Positions 1 to 7,107 of a stretch of DNA of 16,817 bases are shown here, in pieces; within the stretch, counting starts at the first letter, position 1, and every line of letters starts with the position of its first letter. A program made the position numbers and the translations under genes. The DNA comes from AP-15 sp035509615 (GTDB taxonomy: Bacteria; Pseudomonadota; Alphaproteobacteria; ATCC43930; CGMCC-115725), in NCBI GenBank assembly GCA_035509615.1, contig DATJLK010000085.1, positions 1-16,817 of the forward strand, in the 5' to 3' direction. Below the pieces are notes generated by a model. The model was not told where the DNA came from. It did no database searches and worked only from the letters and a program-made list of their open reading frames with translations.

Positions 1-771
1 GCGTACCTGTTCGGGTGGCACCCCGAGCACTTCGGCGAGGTCAAGCCTGACTTTTGCGACGCCGCGACCACTGCCGGTGTAGAGCGTGTACTGACGTGTC
101 ACCGGATCGTAATCGGCAACATTGGTGCGCGGCTCCATCGGAGCGCCGGTTACCCGCTGAGCCCAGGTTTCGAGCTTCACAACATGCGCGGCGCCGGCAA
201 ATGCGGTGGCGGTCGCAGCTTCATCGCCGAGTTCGATATCGATGCAGAGATTGCCGGGTGCAATCTCCCAGAGTTGCGGAGCCGCGGGCTTGAGCGCATC
301 GGTCGCGCGCGTCACGGCGGGCAGCGGGTCGTAGCAAATATGGAGCAATTCCGCGGCGTCCTTGGCGGCGGCGATGCTGTCGGCCACGATGATGGCGACG
401 GGTTCGCCGACATATCGAGTCTCGTCGACCGGCAGCGGCAGGTGCGTTGTCGCGATCGGCAAAAAGCCGCGGGTTCGCGCCTGCACATCGGGCGGCGCCG
501 AAAGCCCGGGATTGTGCGGGATCGGCGCGAGCCCATCGGCAACATATTCGGCGCCAGTCAGCACGGTGAAAACGCCCGCCGCGGCAAGCGCCGCCGTCTT
601 GTCGATCGAGGCAAGTCGCGCATGCGCATGTGGTGAGCGCACGATCACCGCATGCGCCATTCCAGGAAGAGCGATATCGTCGCCAAAACACCCGCGCCCC
701 GTCAGCAACCGCAAATCTTCCTTGCGCCGCACCGCCTGACCGATACCCGTCGCGTTTGCCGTCGCCCGCAT
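1..771 (-). CDS. Xanthine dehydrogenase / CoxL-family molybdopterin-binding subunit, N-terminal part (partial)
   Basis: The N-terminal 257 residues of a large molybdenum hydroxylase subunit (CO dehydrogenase CoxL / xanthine dehydrogenase / aldehyde oxidoreductase family, normally about 750-800 residues); the rest lies beyond the left edge. Visible hallmarks are the N-terminal RRKEDLRLLTGRG segment, SPHAHARL near residue 50, YVGEPVAIIVADS near residue 125 and MEPRTNVADYDP near residue 215, followed by the TLYTGSGRG stretch. The start is the ATG at 771-769, preceded by GGGAGGAGCA, a strong ribosome-binding site. The parts that fix the substrate (active-site loop, catalytic Glu) are not in the window, so CO, purine and aldehyde substrates cannot be told apart. 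The small FeS and FAD subunits are not upstream of it; the gene follows about 440 bp of non-coding DNA and seems to begin its own transcription unit. Family assignment is firm; specificity is unknown. Confidence 0.88.
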   Translation of the reverse strand, partial: MRATANATGIGQAVRRKEDLRLLTGRGCFGDDIALPGMAHAVIVRSPHAHARLASIDKTAALAAAGVFTVLTGAEYVADGLAPIPHNPGLSAPPDVQARTRGFLPIATTHLPLPVDETRYVGEPVAIIVADSIAAAKDAAELLHICYDPLPAVTRATDALKPAAPQLWEIAPGNLCIDIELGDEAATATAFAGAAHVVKLETWAQRVTGAPMEPRTNVADYDPVTRQYTLYTGSGRGVAKVRLDLAEVLGVPPEQVR

Positions 772-1208
772 TGCTCCTCCCGAGGCACCTGTGCCCGCCG
801 ATGGGTGATCGCTACGACATATGGTCCGCGGTGGCCGATCAACCGGTCACGAGCCTGTAGCAAGCAGGGGATATCAGCCGTATTGCCGTCAAGCAACTCG
901 GCGAACGGGGGCAATGCGGGCTAATTCTGGCCCCGAGGTGGATTCGTGGCAATCCTCGTCAAAAGCGCTTTGCGTCGTTCTGGACGCGCGCCATTTGGTT
1001 CCGCCGCGCTTGGTCTCCGGGTAGCTGGTGCCGCGAACCTGACATTCGGTGTCCTCGAACCCCTACCTGCCGCCTGCGCACGCACCCTGTCCGGCATGGG
1101 GGAAAGGACTGACGGGGGCCCAGCCCCATTTATCCCTTCCCGAGGGAATGAATGGGGAGGAGGTCGACGCAGGCATACGCCCCGAACCACCCCTCATGAT
1201 TTTGACCG
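772..1208. other. Intergenic stretch without a convincing gene
   Basis: This 437-bp gap lies between the molybdenum-subunit gene (start at 771) and the end of phnE (1209). Several short open frames cross it on both strands, but none has a ribosome-binding site, a recognisable protein or a sensible composition. It contains the ribosome-binding site of the leftward gene and two hairpins at 1115-1157. No promoter could be assigned with confidence. Confidence 0.6.
1115..1157. repeat. Two adjacent GC-rich hairpins downstream of phnE (REP-like or terminator)
   Basis: GGGGC-CCA-GCCCC at 1115-1127 forms a perfect 5-bp hairpin. It overlaps a longer imperfect one at 1124-1157, with outer arms CCCCATT and AATGGGG, an inner CCC/GGG stem and one small bulge. 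The two share the CCCC at 1124-1127, so they are mutually exclusive. They lie about 50 nt past the phnE stop and could end the phnDCE transcript, but neither is followed by a T-run on the minus strand. A dispersed palindromic repeat is an equal alternative. Confidence 0.4.
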
Positions 1209-2018
1209 CTAGGCGAGGCGCTGACGCAGGAGAGCGGAAAGGCGTTCAGCGCCGAGGACAATCGCGAAGATAATAATAAGTAACAACGAGACCTCGCGAT
1301 ATTGGAACAAATTCATCGCCGTCAGTAATTCAAAACCGATCCCGCCGGCGCCGACAAATCCCAGCACCAATGACGAGCGGATATTTTCATCAAAACGATA
1401 GAGACTGGTGCCGAGCAGCGCCGGCAACAAAGTCGGCATGATCCCATGGGTGAAAATCTGGGTGCGCCGGGCGCCTGCCACCTCCAGAGCATGGATCGGC
1501 GCCACATCCATGTGCTCGATGGTCTCGGCAAAGAGGCGCCCAAGCATCCCGACGGAATGGACGCCCAGGGCCAGCCCGCCGGGAAACGGCCCAAGACCGA
1601 CGGCGGTAACGAACAACAACGCCCAGACGAGGTCCGGCACCGCACGGGCAAAGCCGATTACCGTGCGCGCCAGGTGATAAAGCGGCCGCGAGGGCGCCAT
1701 ATTGGCCGCGGCGAGCATCGCCAGCGGCACCGCGAGTGCTATGCCCATGATCGTGCCAAACAGCGCGATATCGATCGTCTCGAGGGTCGGCCACAGAGCC
1801 GACGGGAATTGCGCGAAATCCGGCGGCATCGCGCGGCGGACGATGTCAGCCATGCCGTGAATGCCGGTGATGAGATCCTGCGGTCGGGCTTCGACGATGA
1901 TCAGGCATTGCACGATAACCGCCAATATCGCGAGCCCGGCAACAAACCGCAGTGCCAGCGCCGCGGCGTCCGGCCAACCTCGGCGATCCGGAGGCAGGCC
2001 GCCGAGATCAGGTTTCAT
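1209..2018 (-). CDS. phnE: Phosphonate/phosphite-type ABC transporter permease PhnE
   Basis: Inner-membrane permease of the importer encoded with the two genes upstream of it; it would form the channel and dock PhnC. 269 residues, usual for PhnE. Hydrophobic segments lie near residues 21-43, 83-105, 122-143 and 243-257, with weaker ones around 145-160 and 215-232. The cytoplasmic coupling loop (EAA motif) is HALEVAGARRTQIFTHGIMP at 176-195, with the conserved Gly and the I-x-P ending. ENIRSSLVLGFVGAGGIG at 211-228 is typical of the PhnE family. The ATG at 2018 overlaps the phnC stop by four bases (ATGA), so translation is probably coupled. There is one PhnE, where some rhizobial systems have two. 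The substrate (phosphonate, phosphite or phosphate) cannot be read from the permease. Confidence 0.9.
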   Translation of the reverse strand: MKPDLGGLPPDRRGWPDAAALALRFVAGLAILAVIVQCLIIVEARPQDLITGIHGMADIVRRAMPPDFAQFPSALWPTLETIDIALFGTIMGIALAVPLAMLAAANMAPSRPLYHLARTVIGFARAVPDLVWALLFVTAVGLGPFPGGLALGVHSVGMLGRLFAETIEHMDVAPIHALEVAGARRTQIFTHGIMPTLLPALLGTSLYRFDENIRSSLVLGFVGAGGIGFELLTAMNLFQYREVSLLLIIIFAIVLGAERLSALLRQRLA

Positions 2019-2758
2019 GCCGCTTCGGTCAGATAAAGCCGGCGGACTACGTCGCGCGACAATTCGGAGCGGGGCAGATCGAAAACGGCGCAGCCGTCAC
2101 GGATACCGACGACCCGATCGGCATAGGCGTAGGCAAGCTCGATCTGGTGCAGTACGCACAAGATCGCCAGATTCTCTTCGCCAGCAAGCCGCTGCAACAA
2201 CCGCAGGATGTCCTCCGCCGCTTCGGGATCAAGGCTGGCGACCGGCTCGTCGGCGAGCAATACGCGGGGGCGCTGGGCGAGCGCACGGGCGATCGCTACT
2301 CGCTGAGCCTGGCCGCCGGACAATGTGTCGGCGCGCCGATGGGCGAGTTCGACGAGGCCGACTTCGGCGAGATAGCCATGCGCGGCGCGCAACTCTGCCG
2401 CCGGCAGACCGCCCAACGCCGTCCACAGATCGCTGTGGTGGCCGAGCGCCCCGTTCGCAACGTTGCGCAACACGGTGTTACGGCGGATCAGGCTCGCATG
2501 CTGAGAGATCATCGCAAGATCGAGCCGCGCGCGCCGCAGACTCTCGCCGCTGAGCCCGACGAGATTGGTCCCGTTCAATTGGATTTCGCCGGCATCGGGG
2601 GCGAGCGTGCGGGCGATGCAGCGCAGCAACTTGGTCTTGCCGCTGCCGTTGCCACCGAGCACGACGACCAGTTCGCCGGCGGCGACGGTCAGGTTGAAAT
2701 CTGCGAGCGCCAGTTTGCCGTTGGGATAGCACAGCGAAAGCTGCCGCACCTTCAGCAT
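2015..2758 (-). CDS. phnC: Phosphonate/phosphite-type ABC transporter ATP-binding protein PhnC
   Basis: Cytoplasmic ATPase that powers the PhnDCE importer. All nucleotide-binding motifs are present, counting from the ATG at 2758: Walker A GGNGSGKT at 35-42, Q-loop glutamine at 86 (MISQHASLIRRNTVLRNV, typical of PhnC), signature LSGGQAQR at 146-153, Walker B VLLADEP at 166-172 and the switch histidine at 204 in VLHQ. The 247-residue length is near the family norm. An in-frame TTG six bases upstream is possible, but the ATG is preferred; neither has a strong ribosome-binding site. The gene starts 10 bp after phnD ends and overlaps phnE by four bases, so phnD-phnC-phnE is one transcription unit. 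The more usual order is C-D-E. Confidence 0.9.
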   Translation of the reverse strand: MLKVRQLSLCYPNGKLALADFNLTVAAGELVVVLGGNGSGKTKLLRCIARTLAPDAGEIQLNGTNLVGLSGESLRRARLDLAMISQHASLIRRNTVLRNVANGALGHHSDLWTALGGLPAAELRAAHGYLAEVGLVELAHRRADTLSGGQAQRVAIARALAQRPRVLLADEPVASLDPEAAEDILRLLQRLAGEENLAILCVLHQIELAYAYADRVVGIRDGCAVFDLPRSELSRDVVRRLYLTEAA

Positions 2759-2768
2759 GGTCAAATGC

Positions 2769-3683
2769 TTAGCTGCTCAGCTTCGACAGGTCGATGTTCA
2801 GGGTTTTGACCAGATCGCGGGTCCCGTCATAGGCGTCGTCGTTTTGCGCCACCAGCCGGGTGATGCCCTCGCCGACCATGATTTTGCGATCCGCCGCCGG
2901 CAGCGAAGAGAGGTCGAGGTTCTGCAATACGGCAATCACCTTTGTCTTGAACGCCGGCGGCAGATCGCTGCGGACCGCGAACGGGTCGGTCGGAATTGAA
3001 TCCGATTTCCATAAAAATACCAGATCACCATCCTTATAATGTCCGCGCTGCTTCGCCGACTCGAGTTGCTCGCTGTTCAATTCGCCGGCGTCGACTTTGT
3101 GATTGTAGAGCGCCTCGAACGACGAGGTGTGGCTGCCAGCATAGATCGCGCGAATGTCCTTATCTGGATCGATCCCGTTTTTTCGCAGACCATAGGCCGG
3201 GAACAGGTGACCCGAAGTCGAAGCCGGGTCGGAAAAGGCGAAGGAGTGGCCGCGGATCTCAGCGGCGGTTTTGATGCCCGAACTGGGGTAGGTAACGATG
3301 CTGGCCCAGTAAGTGTCCAGCTTCCCGTTCTTGGTGCCAAATGCGGCGACTGCTTCGGCGCCGGCGATCTGATGGCCAAGGACATAGCCAAGAGGGCCAA
3401 ACTCACCGATCTCGAGCTTGCCGTTGCGCATCGCCTCGATCTCGGCGTTGTAGTTGGTGGCAATGTAAACCTTTATCTCGCAACCCAGCTTGTCGCCGAT
3501 CAGTTTGCCGACGCGCTGGTAAATCGGCACGAGCCGTGCCGCGGTGTCGTAAGGTTCCACTCCGATGCGAACGACGCCGCCGTTCGGGCAGTCATTCGCC
3601 GTGGCCGCTGATGCCGGCGGATTTGCCGTGAGCCAGCTGGGCATCACCGCGAGGAAGATCCCGCAACCGAGTTTCCTGTTCAT
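2769..3683 (-). CDS. phnD: Phosphonate/phosphite/phosphate-type ABC transporter substrate-binding protein PhnD
   Basis: Periplasmic binding protein that delivers the phosphorus compound to PhnE/PhnC. 304 residues with a Sec-type signal peptide: MNRK, hydrophobic to about residue 20, probable cleavage after the PASAATA stretch near 25-29. Family hallmarks are the N-terminal RIGVEPYD strand, IGEFGPLGYVLG near 92-103 and SDPASTSGHLFP at 151-162, the ligand-pocket loop of PhnD/PtxB proteins, followed by AGSHTSSFEALYNHKVDAG at 182-200. The frame is open 22 codons further upstream, but the ATG at 3683 has GGGAG five bases before it and sits exactly at the signal peptide. A Pho box lies 97 bp upstream. 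No C-P lyase or phosphonatase gene is in the window, so phosphite, phosphonate and phosphate are all possible ligands. Confidence 0.88.
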   Translation of the reverse strand: MNRKLGCGIFLAVMPSWLTANPPASAATANDCPNGGVVRIGVEPYDTAARLVPIYQRVGKLIGDKLGCEIKVYIATNYNAEIEAMRNGKLEIGEFGPLGYVLGHQIAGAEAVAAFGTKNGKLDTYWASIVTYPSSGIKTAAEIRGHSFAFSDPASTSGHLFPAYGLRKNGIDPDKDIRAIYAGSHTSSFEALYNHKVDAGELNSEQLESAKQRGHYKDGDLVFLWKSDSIPTDPFAVRSDLPPAFKTKVIAVLQNLDLSSLPAADRKIMVGEGITRLVAQNDDAYDGTRDLVKTLNIDLSKLSS

Positions 3684-3779
3684 GTCGCTCCCATAAACAT
3701 CACAGCCGAGCGCTGCCGAAATAGGGTTATCGGAGGTACTCGGCACCACCGGACCTTAAGTCCCGGACGCAACAAGCGG

Positions 3780-3797
3780 GTGACACTGAGATGACAC
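3780..3797 (-). promoter_or_regulatory. Pho box (PhoB-binding site) for phnDCE
   Basis: The minus strand reads GTGTCATCTCAGTGTCAC: two direct repeats, GTGTCAT and GTGTCAC, separated by four bases. This matches the CTGTCAT-N4-CTGTCAT Pho box of alphaproteobacteria at 6/7 (first repeat) and 5/7 (second) positions, or 6/7 if the last base is taken as T or C. It points towards phnD, 97 bp away. A 13-base palindrome GGACTTAAGGTCC (3751-3763) lies downstream of it, where a -10 region would be expected, but I cannot define a clear -10. Confidence 0.75.
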
Positions 3798-3896
3798 CTT
3801 AATGAATGCGGCTGTCACAAGAGCCTGCCAAATCCGAGCTTTACCTGATGCGCATGCCGGAACTGCTTGAAAAGCCGAGGTATTAGCGCGCACGAA

Positions 3897-3910
3897 TAGC
3901 TATATCGCTA
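3897..3910. promoter_or_regulatory. Near-palindrome upstream of the small membrane-protein gene
   Basis: TAGCTATATCGCTA has complementary TAGC/GCTA arms around an AT-rich centre. It lies about 90 bp before the GTG of the 72-residue ORF. It may be an operator or a -10 region (TATATC). No matching -35 element at the right distance is convincing, so this is only a candidate. Confidence 0.25.
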
Positions 3911-4001
3911 GTGCTGTATGGGATTGCGCCCTTTGATTTGGCGGCGTTGCCAGTTGTCGAATCCGTGGCGTGCGACATTGGCTACTGATGGGGAATGCGG
4001 C

Positions 4002-4220
4002 GTGCGACGTCTATTATCTCAAGATCACTATCTCGGTCAGGTGATCGACCGCCTCGAACAGGTATCACGGGTGATGAACCCGTTATTGCTTTATATCGCC
4101 GTGTCGCTGGTCGTTCTCAATTTGACTTGCCTCTTCAATCTGATCGATTGGAGCCATCTACCGCAAACTTCGGCGGAAACACCAGCAGCCAGCGCTCCGA
4201 ATTCGACAAACTCGAAATAA
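4002..4220 (+). CDS. Small single-span membrane protein, function unknown
   Basis: Encodes 72 residues. A charged, amphipathic N-terminal part (about 1-25: RRLLSQDHYLGQVIDRLEQ) leads into one hydrophobic segment at about 26-47 (NPLLLYIAVSLVVLNLTC), then LIDWSHLP, and a Ser/Thr/Ala/Pro-rich polar tail. The layout suggests a bitopic inner-membrane protein. The GTG at 4002 was chosen because GGGGA lies seven bases upstream; an ATG at 3918 would add 28 residues of unlike composition and has no ribosome-binding site. The gene stands alone on the plus strand, divergent from phnD and convergent with the glycosyltransferase operon. I do not recognise the family. The clean ribosome-binding site and the transmembrane segment make it a likely gene. 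Regulation together with phnDCE is possible from its position but not shown. Confidence 0.55.
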   Translation: MRRLLSQDHYLGQVIDRLEQVSRVMNPLLLYIAVSLVVLNLTCLFNLIDWSHLPQTSAETPAASAPNSTNSK

Positions 4221-4293
4221 CCCCTCGTGACGGGCTCCGCTGCCGAGACCAGCCGCTTGTGGCGCGGCGCTTTCGATGCCGGAAGCGGAAATT

Positions 4294-4328
4294 GTGCCAA
4301 CAATCCGGTGCTTGCCGACTGTTGGTAC
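4294..4328. terminator. Hairpin between two convergent genes, probable bidirectional terminator
   Basis: The arms GTGCCAACA (4294-4302) and TGTTGGTAC (4320-4328) pair over nine positions with one G-U wobble, and CGG/CCG inside the loop can extend the stem. The hairpin lies 15 bp past the stop of the leftward GT4 gene and about 75 bp past the stop of the rightward small ORF. The T-run is weak (AATTT on the minus strand), so efficiency is uncertain. Confidence 0.5.
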
Positions 4329-4342
4329 TAAGCTCGTGCTAA

Positions 4343-5386
4343 CTAAACCTTTGCCGGTGTGGGGTGCGCGAAATCGGCCACGGGTTGGCGCGTCGATGCA
4401 GCAACATTGGTCAGAAACTGGTCGATGCAGGCACGCCACGAAAAGCGCAGGGCGTGATCGCGGCACGCTTCGCGCGGGATCGCGAGCGCCCCCAGGGCCG
4501 CTCGACGCAGATCGCGATCGAGCACGCCGGGACCGTCCTTGCCGATAACGTCAAGGGGCCCCGGGACCGGAAGTGCCGCGACCGGTAGTCCGCAAGCGAG
4601 CGCTTCCAGCAGGACGAGCCCGAAGGTTTCGGTCCGGCTCGGCAGTACAAAGACATCCGCCGAGGCGTAATGCCGAACCAGCGCGGTGCCGTCCTGCCGG
4701 CCGGCAAAGCAGATTTGCGGATAACGGCGACGAAGGCTGGACAGCAGCGGCCCGTCTCCGACCACGAGCTTTGACCCCGGCAGATCGAGATCGAGAAAGT
4801 CGGGCAGATTCTTTTCCGGCGATATCCGACCGACATAAAGAAACACCGGCCGCGGCAGCGCGACGGCGGGAATAGCTCCAGGCCGGAACAGATTGGCGTC
4901 GACCCCGCGCGTCCACGGCACGACACGGGGAAAGGCGCGCCGCAACAGTTCGCGGCGGACGGTCTCGGTCGCCACCATGACCGCATTTGATCGCCCATGA
5001 AACCATCGCAGCGCGGCATAGCCCAGGGCTACGGGCAGCCCTAGCCGTGCGTTCAGGTACTCGGGAAATTTGGTGTGGAATGAGGTGGTGAACCCACGCT
5101 GCTGTCGTACACAGTAGGCGCGCCCCGCTAGACCAAGCGGACCTTCCGTCGCAATGTGGATCGTATCGGGCGCAAAGGCGTCAAGCAGACGCGCGAGAAT
5201 GCCCCGGGTCACGACCGCGAGGCGGATGGCCGGATCGGTCGGGCAGGGCACGGTGCGGAACAGATTGGGCGTGACCGTCAGGACCTCGTGGCCGGCGGCG
5301 GTGAGCCCGTCGGCCAGTTCCGACAATGTCCGAACCACGCCGTTGACCTGCGGCGCCCACGCATCGGTGACGAGTGCAATCTTCAC
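4343..5386 (-). CDS. GT4-family (group 1) glycosyltransferase, possible Agt-like glycolipid synthase
   Basis: GT-B fold glycosyltransferase of 347 residues. The N-terminal acceptor domain begins MKIALVTDAWAPQVNGVVRT, with the glycine-rich NGVVRT loop at 15-20. The C-terminal donor domain contains VFLYVGRISPEKN at 181-193 and the E-x7-E motif of GT4 enzymes (E253 and E261 in RTETFGLVLLEALACGLP). These features match the alpha-mannosyl / diacylglycerol glycosyltransferase group (PimB, MgtA, SqdX, Agt). The start is a GTG at 5386, 36 bp after the GT2 stop, with a weak ribosome-binding site. It is the last gene of the methyltransferase-PlcP-GT2-GT4 block. In phosphate-starved alphaproteobacteria an Agt glycosyltransferase next to plcP turns diacylglycerol into mono- or glucuronosyl-glycolipids, which is the likely role here by inference. 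Mannosyl transfer to another lipid or polysaccharide is the alternative. Confidence 0.82.
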   Translation of the reverse strand: MKIALVTDAWAPQVNGVVRTLSELADGLTAAGHEVLTVTPNLFRTVPCPTDPAIRLAVVTRGILARLLDAFAPDTIHIATEGPLGLAGRAYCVRQQRGFTTSFHTKFPEYLNARLGLPVALGYAALRWFHGRSNAVMVATETVRRELLRRAFPRVVPWTRGVDANLFRPGAIPAVALPRPVFLYVGRISPEKNLPDFLDLDLPGSKLVVGDGPLLSSLRRRYPQICFAGRQDGTALVRHYASADVFVLPSRTETFGLVLLEALACGLPVAALPVPGPLDVIGKDGPGVLDRDLRRAALGALAIPREACRDHALRFSWRACIDQFLTNVAASTRQPVADFAHPTPAKV

Positions 5387-5422
5387 CGCCGGTTCCGAAC
5401 CATTCGCCGTCCCGCGACTTAA

Positions 5423-6238
5423 TCAGGGCTGGGGCGGGTCGACCGGAGCCGCTGTCGCCGTCGCCAGCGAAGCATGGTCGGCAGTCTCGGTGGGATGGCG
5501 AAAATCCAGCCAGTCCAACGTAAAGGGCTGTTTGAACATCAGCGTCCACAGGTAGTTCATGCTGTAATGAAAGGCGACGTGGAACAGCCCCTCGGCAGTG
5601 AGCCGGCGGCCTGACGAGAACGCCGGCAGCCCGAAGGAAAATTTGACGGCGCCGACTTTGCTCAGGCGTCGTGCCAGTTCGGTATCCTCACCATAAAAGC
5701 TGAAATCGGGATTGAATGCATCGACCGCATCGAGAGCGCTCTTGCGGATAACAAAGTTGCCGCCCTGCATCATCGACCCGGCGCGAAAAACAAATCGCAC
5801 CATCAGATAGCCGAGGAATGCAAACCGGTAGAAGATCGCTGCGGTTGCCTGTACCGATTTTGACACATCGTAATGGATGAACGGGCCGCTTAGTGCGGCG
5901 AGGTCCGGATTTTTGACGAATGCTGCCAAGACGGTGTCGAGCCAGCCCGGCGGGATCATCGTATCAGCATCGATATTGGCGATGAGCTGACCATGGGCGG
6001 CCTGGCATCCCGCCCGGCGAGCTTGCACCAGCCCGCGCTGCGGCTCGTCAACGACGACCACCCCAGGGACAGCGGCCGCGATCTGCCGCGTGCGATCAGT
6101 GCTGTTGTTATCGACGACGATGATTTCCGCCCGGCATCCGAGGCGCGAGGTCTCCGCCAGAATTGCGTATAGACACGAGGCGATCAACGCTTCTTCGTTG
6201 TAGGCGGGGACAACAAAGCTGATCGTCAATTCCGACAT
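5423..6238 (-). CDS. GT2-family glycosyltransferase
   Basis: GT-A fold glycosyltransferase of 271 residues. It begins with the classic TISFVVPAYNEE strand-loop (5-16); the nucleotide-binding EIIVVDNNSTDRT is at 38-50, the metal-binding DxD is D90-A-D92 in NIDADTMIPPGW, and the acceptor/catalytic ED motif is in FYGEDTELARRL at 181-192. A moderately hydrophobic stretch at 132-151 may touch the membrane, but there is no clear C-terminal transmembrane domain. The ATG at 6238 has GGGAGG four bases upstream; earlier in-frame starts lack this. It begins 32 bp after plcP and ends 36 bp before the GT4 gene. Donor and acceptor are unknown. It may add a second sugar to a lipid made by its GT4 neighbour, or work as an independent diacylglycerol or hydroxy-lipid glycosyltransferase. 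Confidence 0.85.
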   Translation of the reverse strand: MSELTISFVVPAYNEEALIASCLYAILAETSRLGCRAEIIVVDNNSTDRTRQIAAAVPGVVVVDEPQRGLVQARRAGCQAAHGQLIANIDADTMIPPGWLDTVLAAFVKNPDLAALSGPFIHYDVSKSVQATAAIFYRFAFLGYLMVRFVFRAGSMMQGGNFVIRKSALDAVDAFNPDFSFYGEDTELARRLSKVGAVKFSFGLPAFSSGRRLTAEGLFHVAFHYSMNYLWTLMFKQPFTLDWLDFRHPTETADHASLATATAAPVDPPQP

Positions 6239-6270
6239 CGCTCCTCCCTTGCTCGTCATCGAGAAGATTG

Positions 6271-7107
6271 TCACAACCGCTGCTCTACACCTTCCAACAC
6301 GTCTTCGGGCAACTCGGTTTCAAGAGTGGCCTGCATCTCAAGCGGATCGAAGGCGCGGCGGGTCATCCAGTTGACCAGCTCAAGCGAGCCGTTGAAGGTC
6401 TCAATCAATGCGGTGCAACTCTCGACCCAATCACCGCTGTTGCAGTAAAGAACGCCGCCCAGATCGCGGATTTCGGCGTGATGGATGTGGCCGCAGACGA
6501 CGCCGTCCGCTCCGCGGCGCCGCGCTTCTTCGGCAATCGCCTCGCCAAACGAGGCGATGTATTGCATCGCGTTCTTGACCCGCTGCTTCAGATAAGCCGA
6601 GAGCGACCAGTACGGATAACCAAGCCGGCGCCGCGCGGTATTGAAATGCCGATTGACCCACACCATCACCGTGTAGGCGCCGTCGCCGAGCAAGGCCAGC
6701 CAGCGGGCGTGGGTAACGACCGCATCGAACGCATCACCATGTATCACCAGCAACCGCCGTCCATCGGCGGTCACATGAATAGCTTCTTCGAGGATCTCCA
6801 CACCACCGAACTTCAGCCGCGTGTAATCGCGCAGCCATTCGTCATGATTGCCGGGGATGTAAATCGCGCGGGTGCCCTTGCGTACCATGCGCAACAGCTT
6901 TTGGACCACGTCGTTGTGGGTCTGCGGCCAATACCACGATTTTTTGAGGCGCCAGCCGTCGATGATGTCGCCGACGAGATAGATTGTGTCGGCGTCGTTG
7001 TGGCGCAGGAAATCGAGCAGGTATTCGGCCTTGCAGCCGCGGGTACCGAGATGAACGTCCGAGATCCAGATCGTGCGATAGCGGCGCATGCGCTGCTTGC
7101 GGCTCAT
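6271..7107 (-). CDS. plcP: LpxH-like metallophosphoesterase, probably PlcP-type phospholipase C
   Basis: Calcineurin-like phosphoesterase, 278 residues, with a complete two-metal site: SDVHLG (D17, H19), GDIIDGW (D47), GNHDEW (N87, H88), IHGD (H123) and GHIHHAEIR (H207, H209). It resembles the rhizobial proteins usually labelled UDP-2,3-diacylglucosamine diphosphatase. The Sinorhizobium meliloti member of that group, PlcP, is a phosphate-starvation phospholipase C that removes headgroups from phosphatidylcholine and related lipids to give diacylglycerol. Many alphaproteobacteria use LpxI for the lipid A step, which makes an LpxH role less likely. The ATG at 7107 overlaps the methyltransferase stop (ATGA) and has GGAAGG five bases upstream; an upstream start at 7152 would lie inside that gene. 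The glycosyltransferases downstream support the lipid role. Fold is firm; PlcP activity is inferred. Confidence 0.8.
   Translation of the reverse strand: MSRKQRMRRYRTIWISDVHLGTRGCKAEYLLDFLRHNDADTIYLVGDIIDGWRLKKSWYWPQTHNDVVQKLLRMVRKGTRAIYIPGNHDEWLRDYTRLKFGGVEILEEAIHVTADGRRLLVIHGDAFDAVVTHARWLALLGDGAYTVMVWVNRHFNTARRRLGYPYWSLSAYLKQRVKNAMQYIASFGEAIAEEARRRGADGVVCGHIHHAEIRDLGGVLYCNSGDWVESCTALIETFNGSLELVNWMTRRAFDPLEMQATLETELPEDVLEGVEQRL

Noticed and set aside
702..914. Small minus-strand frame just upstream of the molybdenum-subunit gene
   Set aside because: It overlaps that gene by 70 bases in another frame, lacks a ribosome-binding site and matches nothing I know.
946..1212. Plus-strand frame in the 772-1208 gap
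   Set aside because: Low-information Arg/Gly/Pro-rich product, no ribosome-binding site, and it runs through the two hairpins.
1952..2809. 285-codon plus-strand frame across phnC and its ends
   Set aside because: Antisense to a protein with all ABC ATPase motifs; no ribosome-binding site and no family.
3812..3831. CTGTCAC half site facing the small membrane-protein gene
   Set aside because: No second heptamer at the 11-base period, so it is not listed as a Pho box.
6239..6274. Upstream in-frame starts for the GT2 gene
   Set aside because: The ATG at 6238 has GGGAGG at good spacing and begins the conserved fold directly; the earlier starts lack this.
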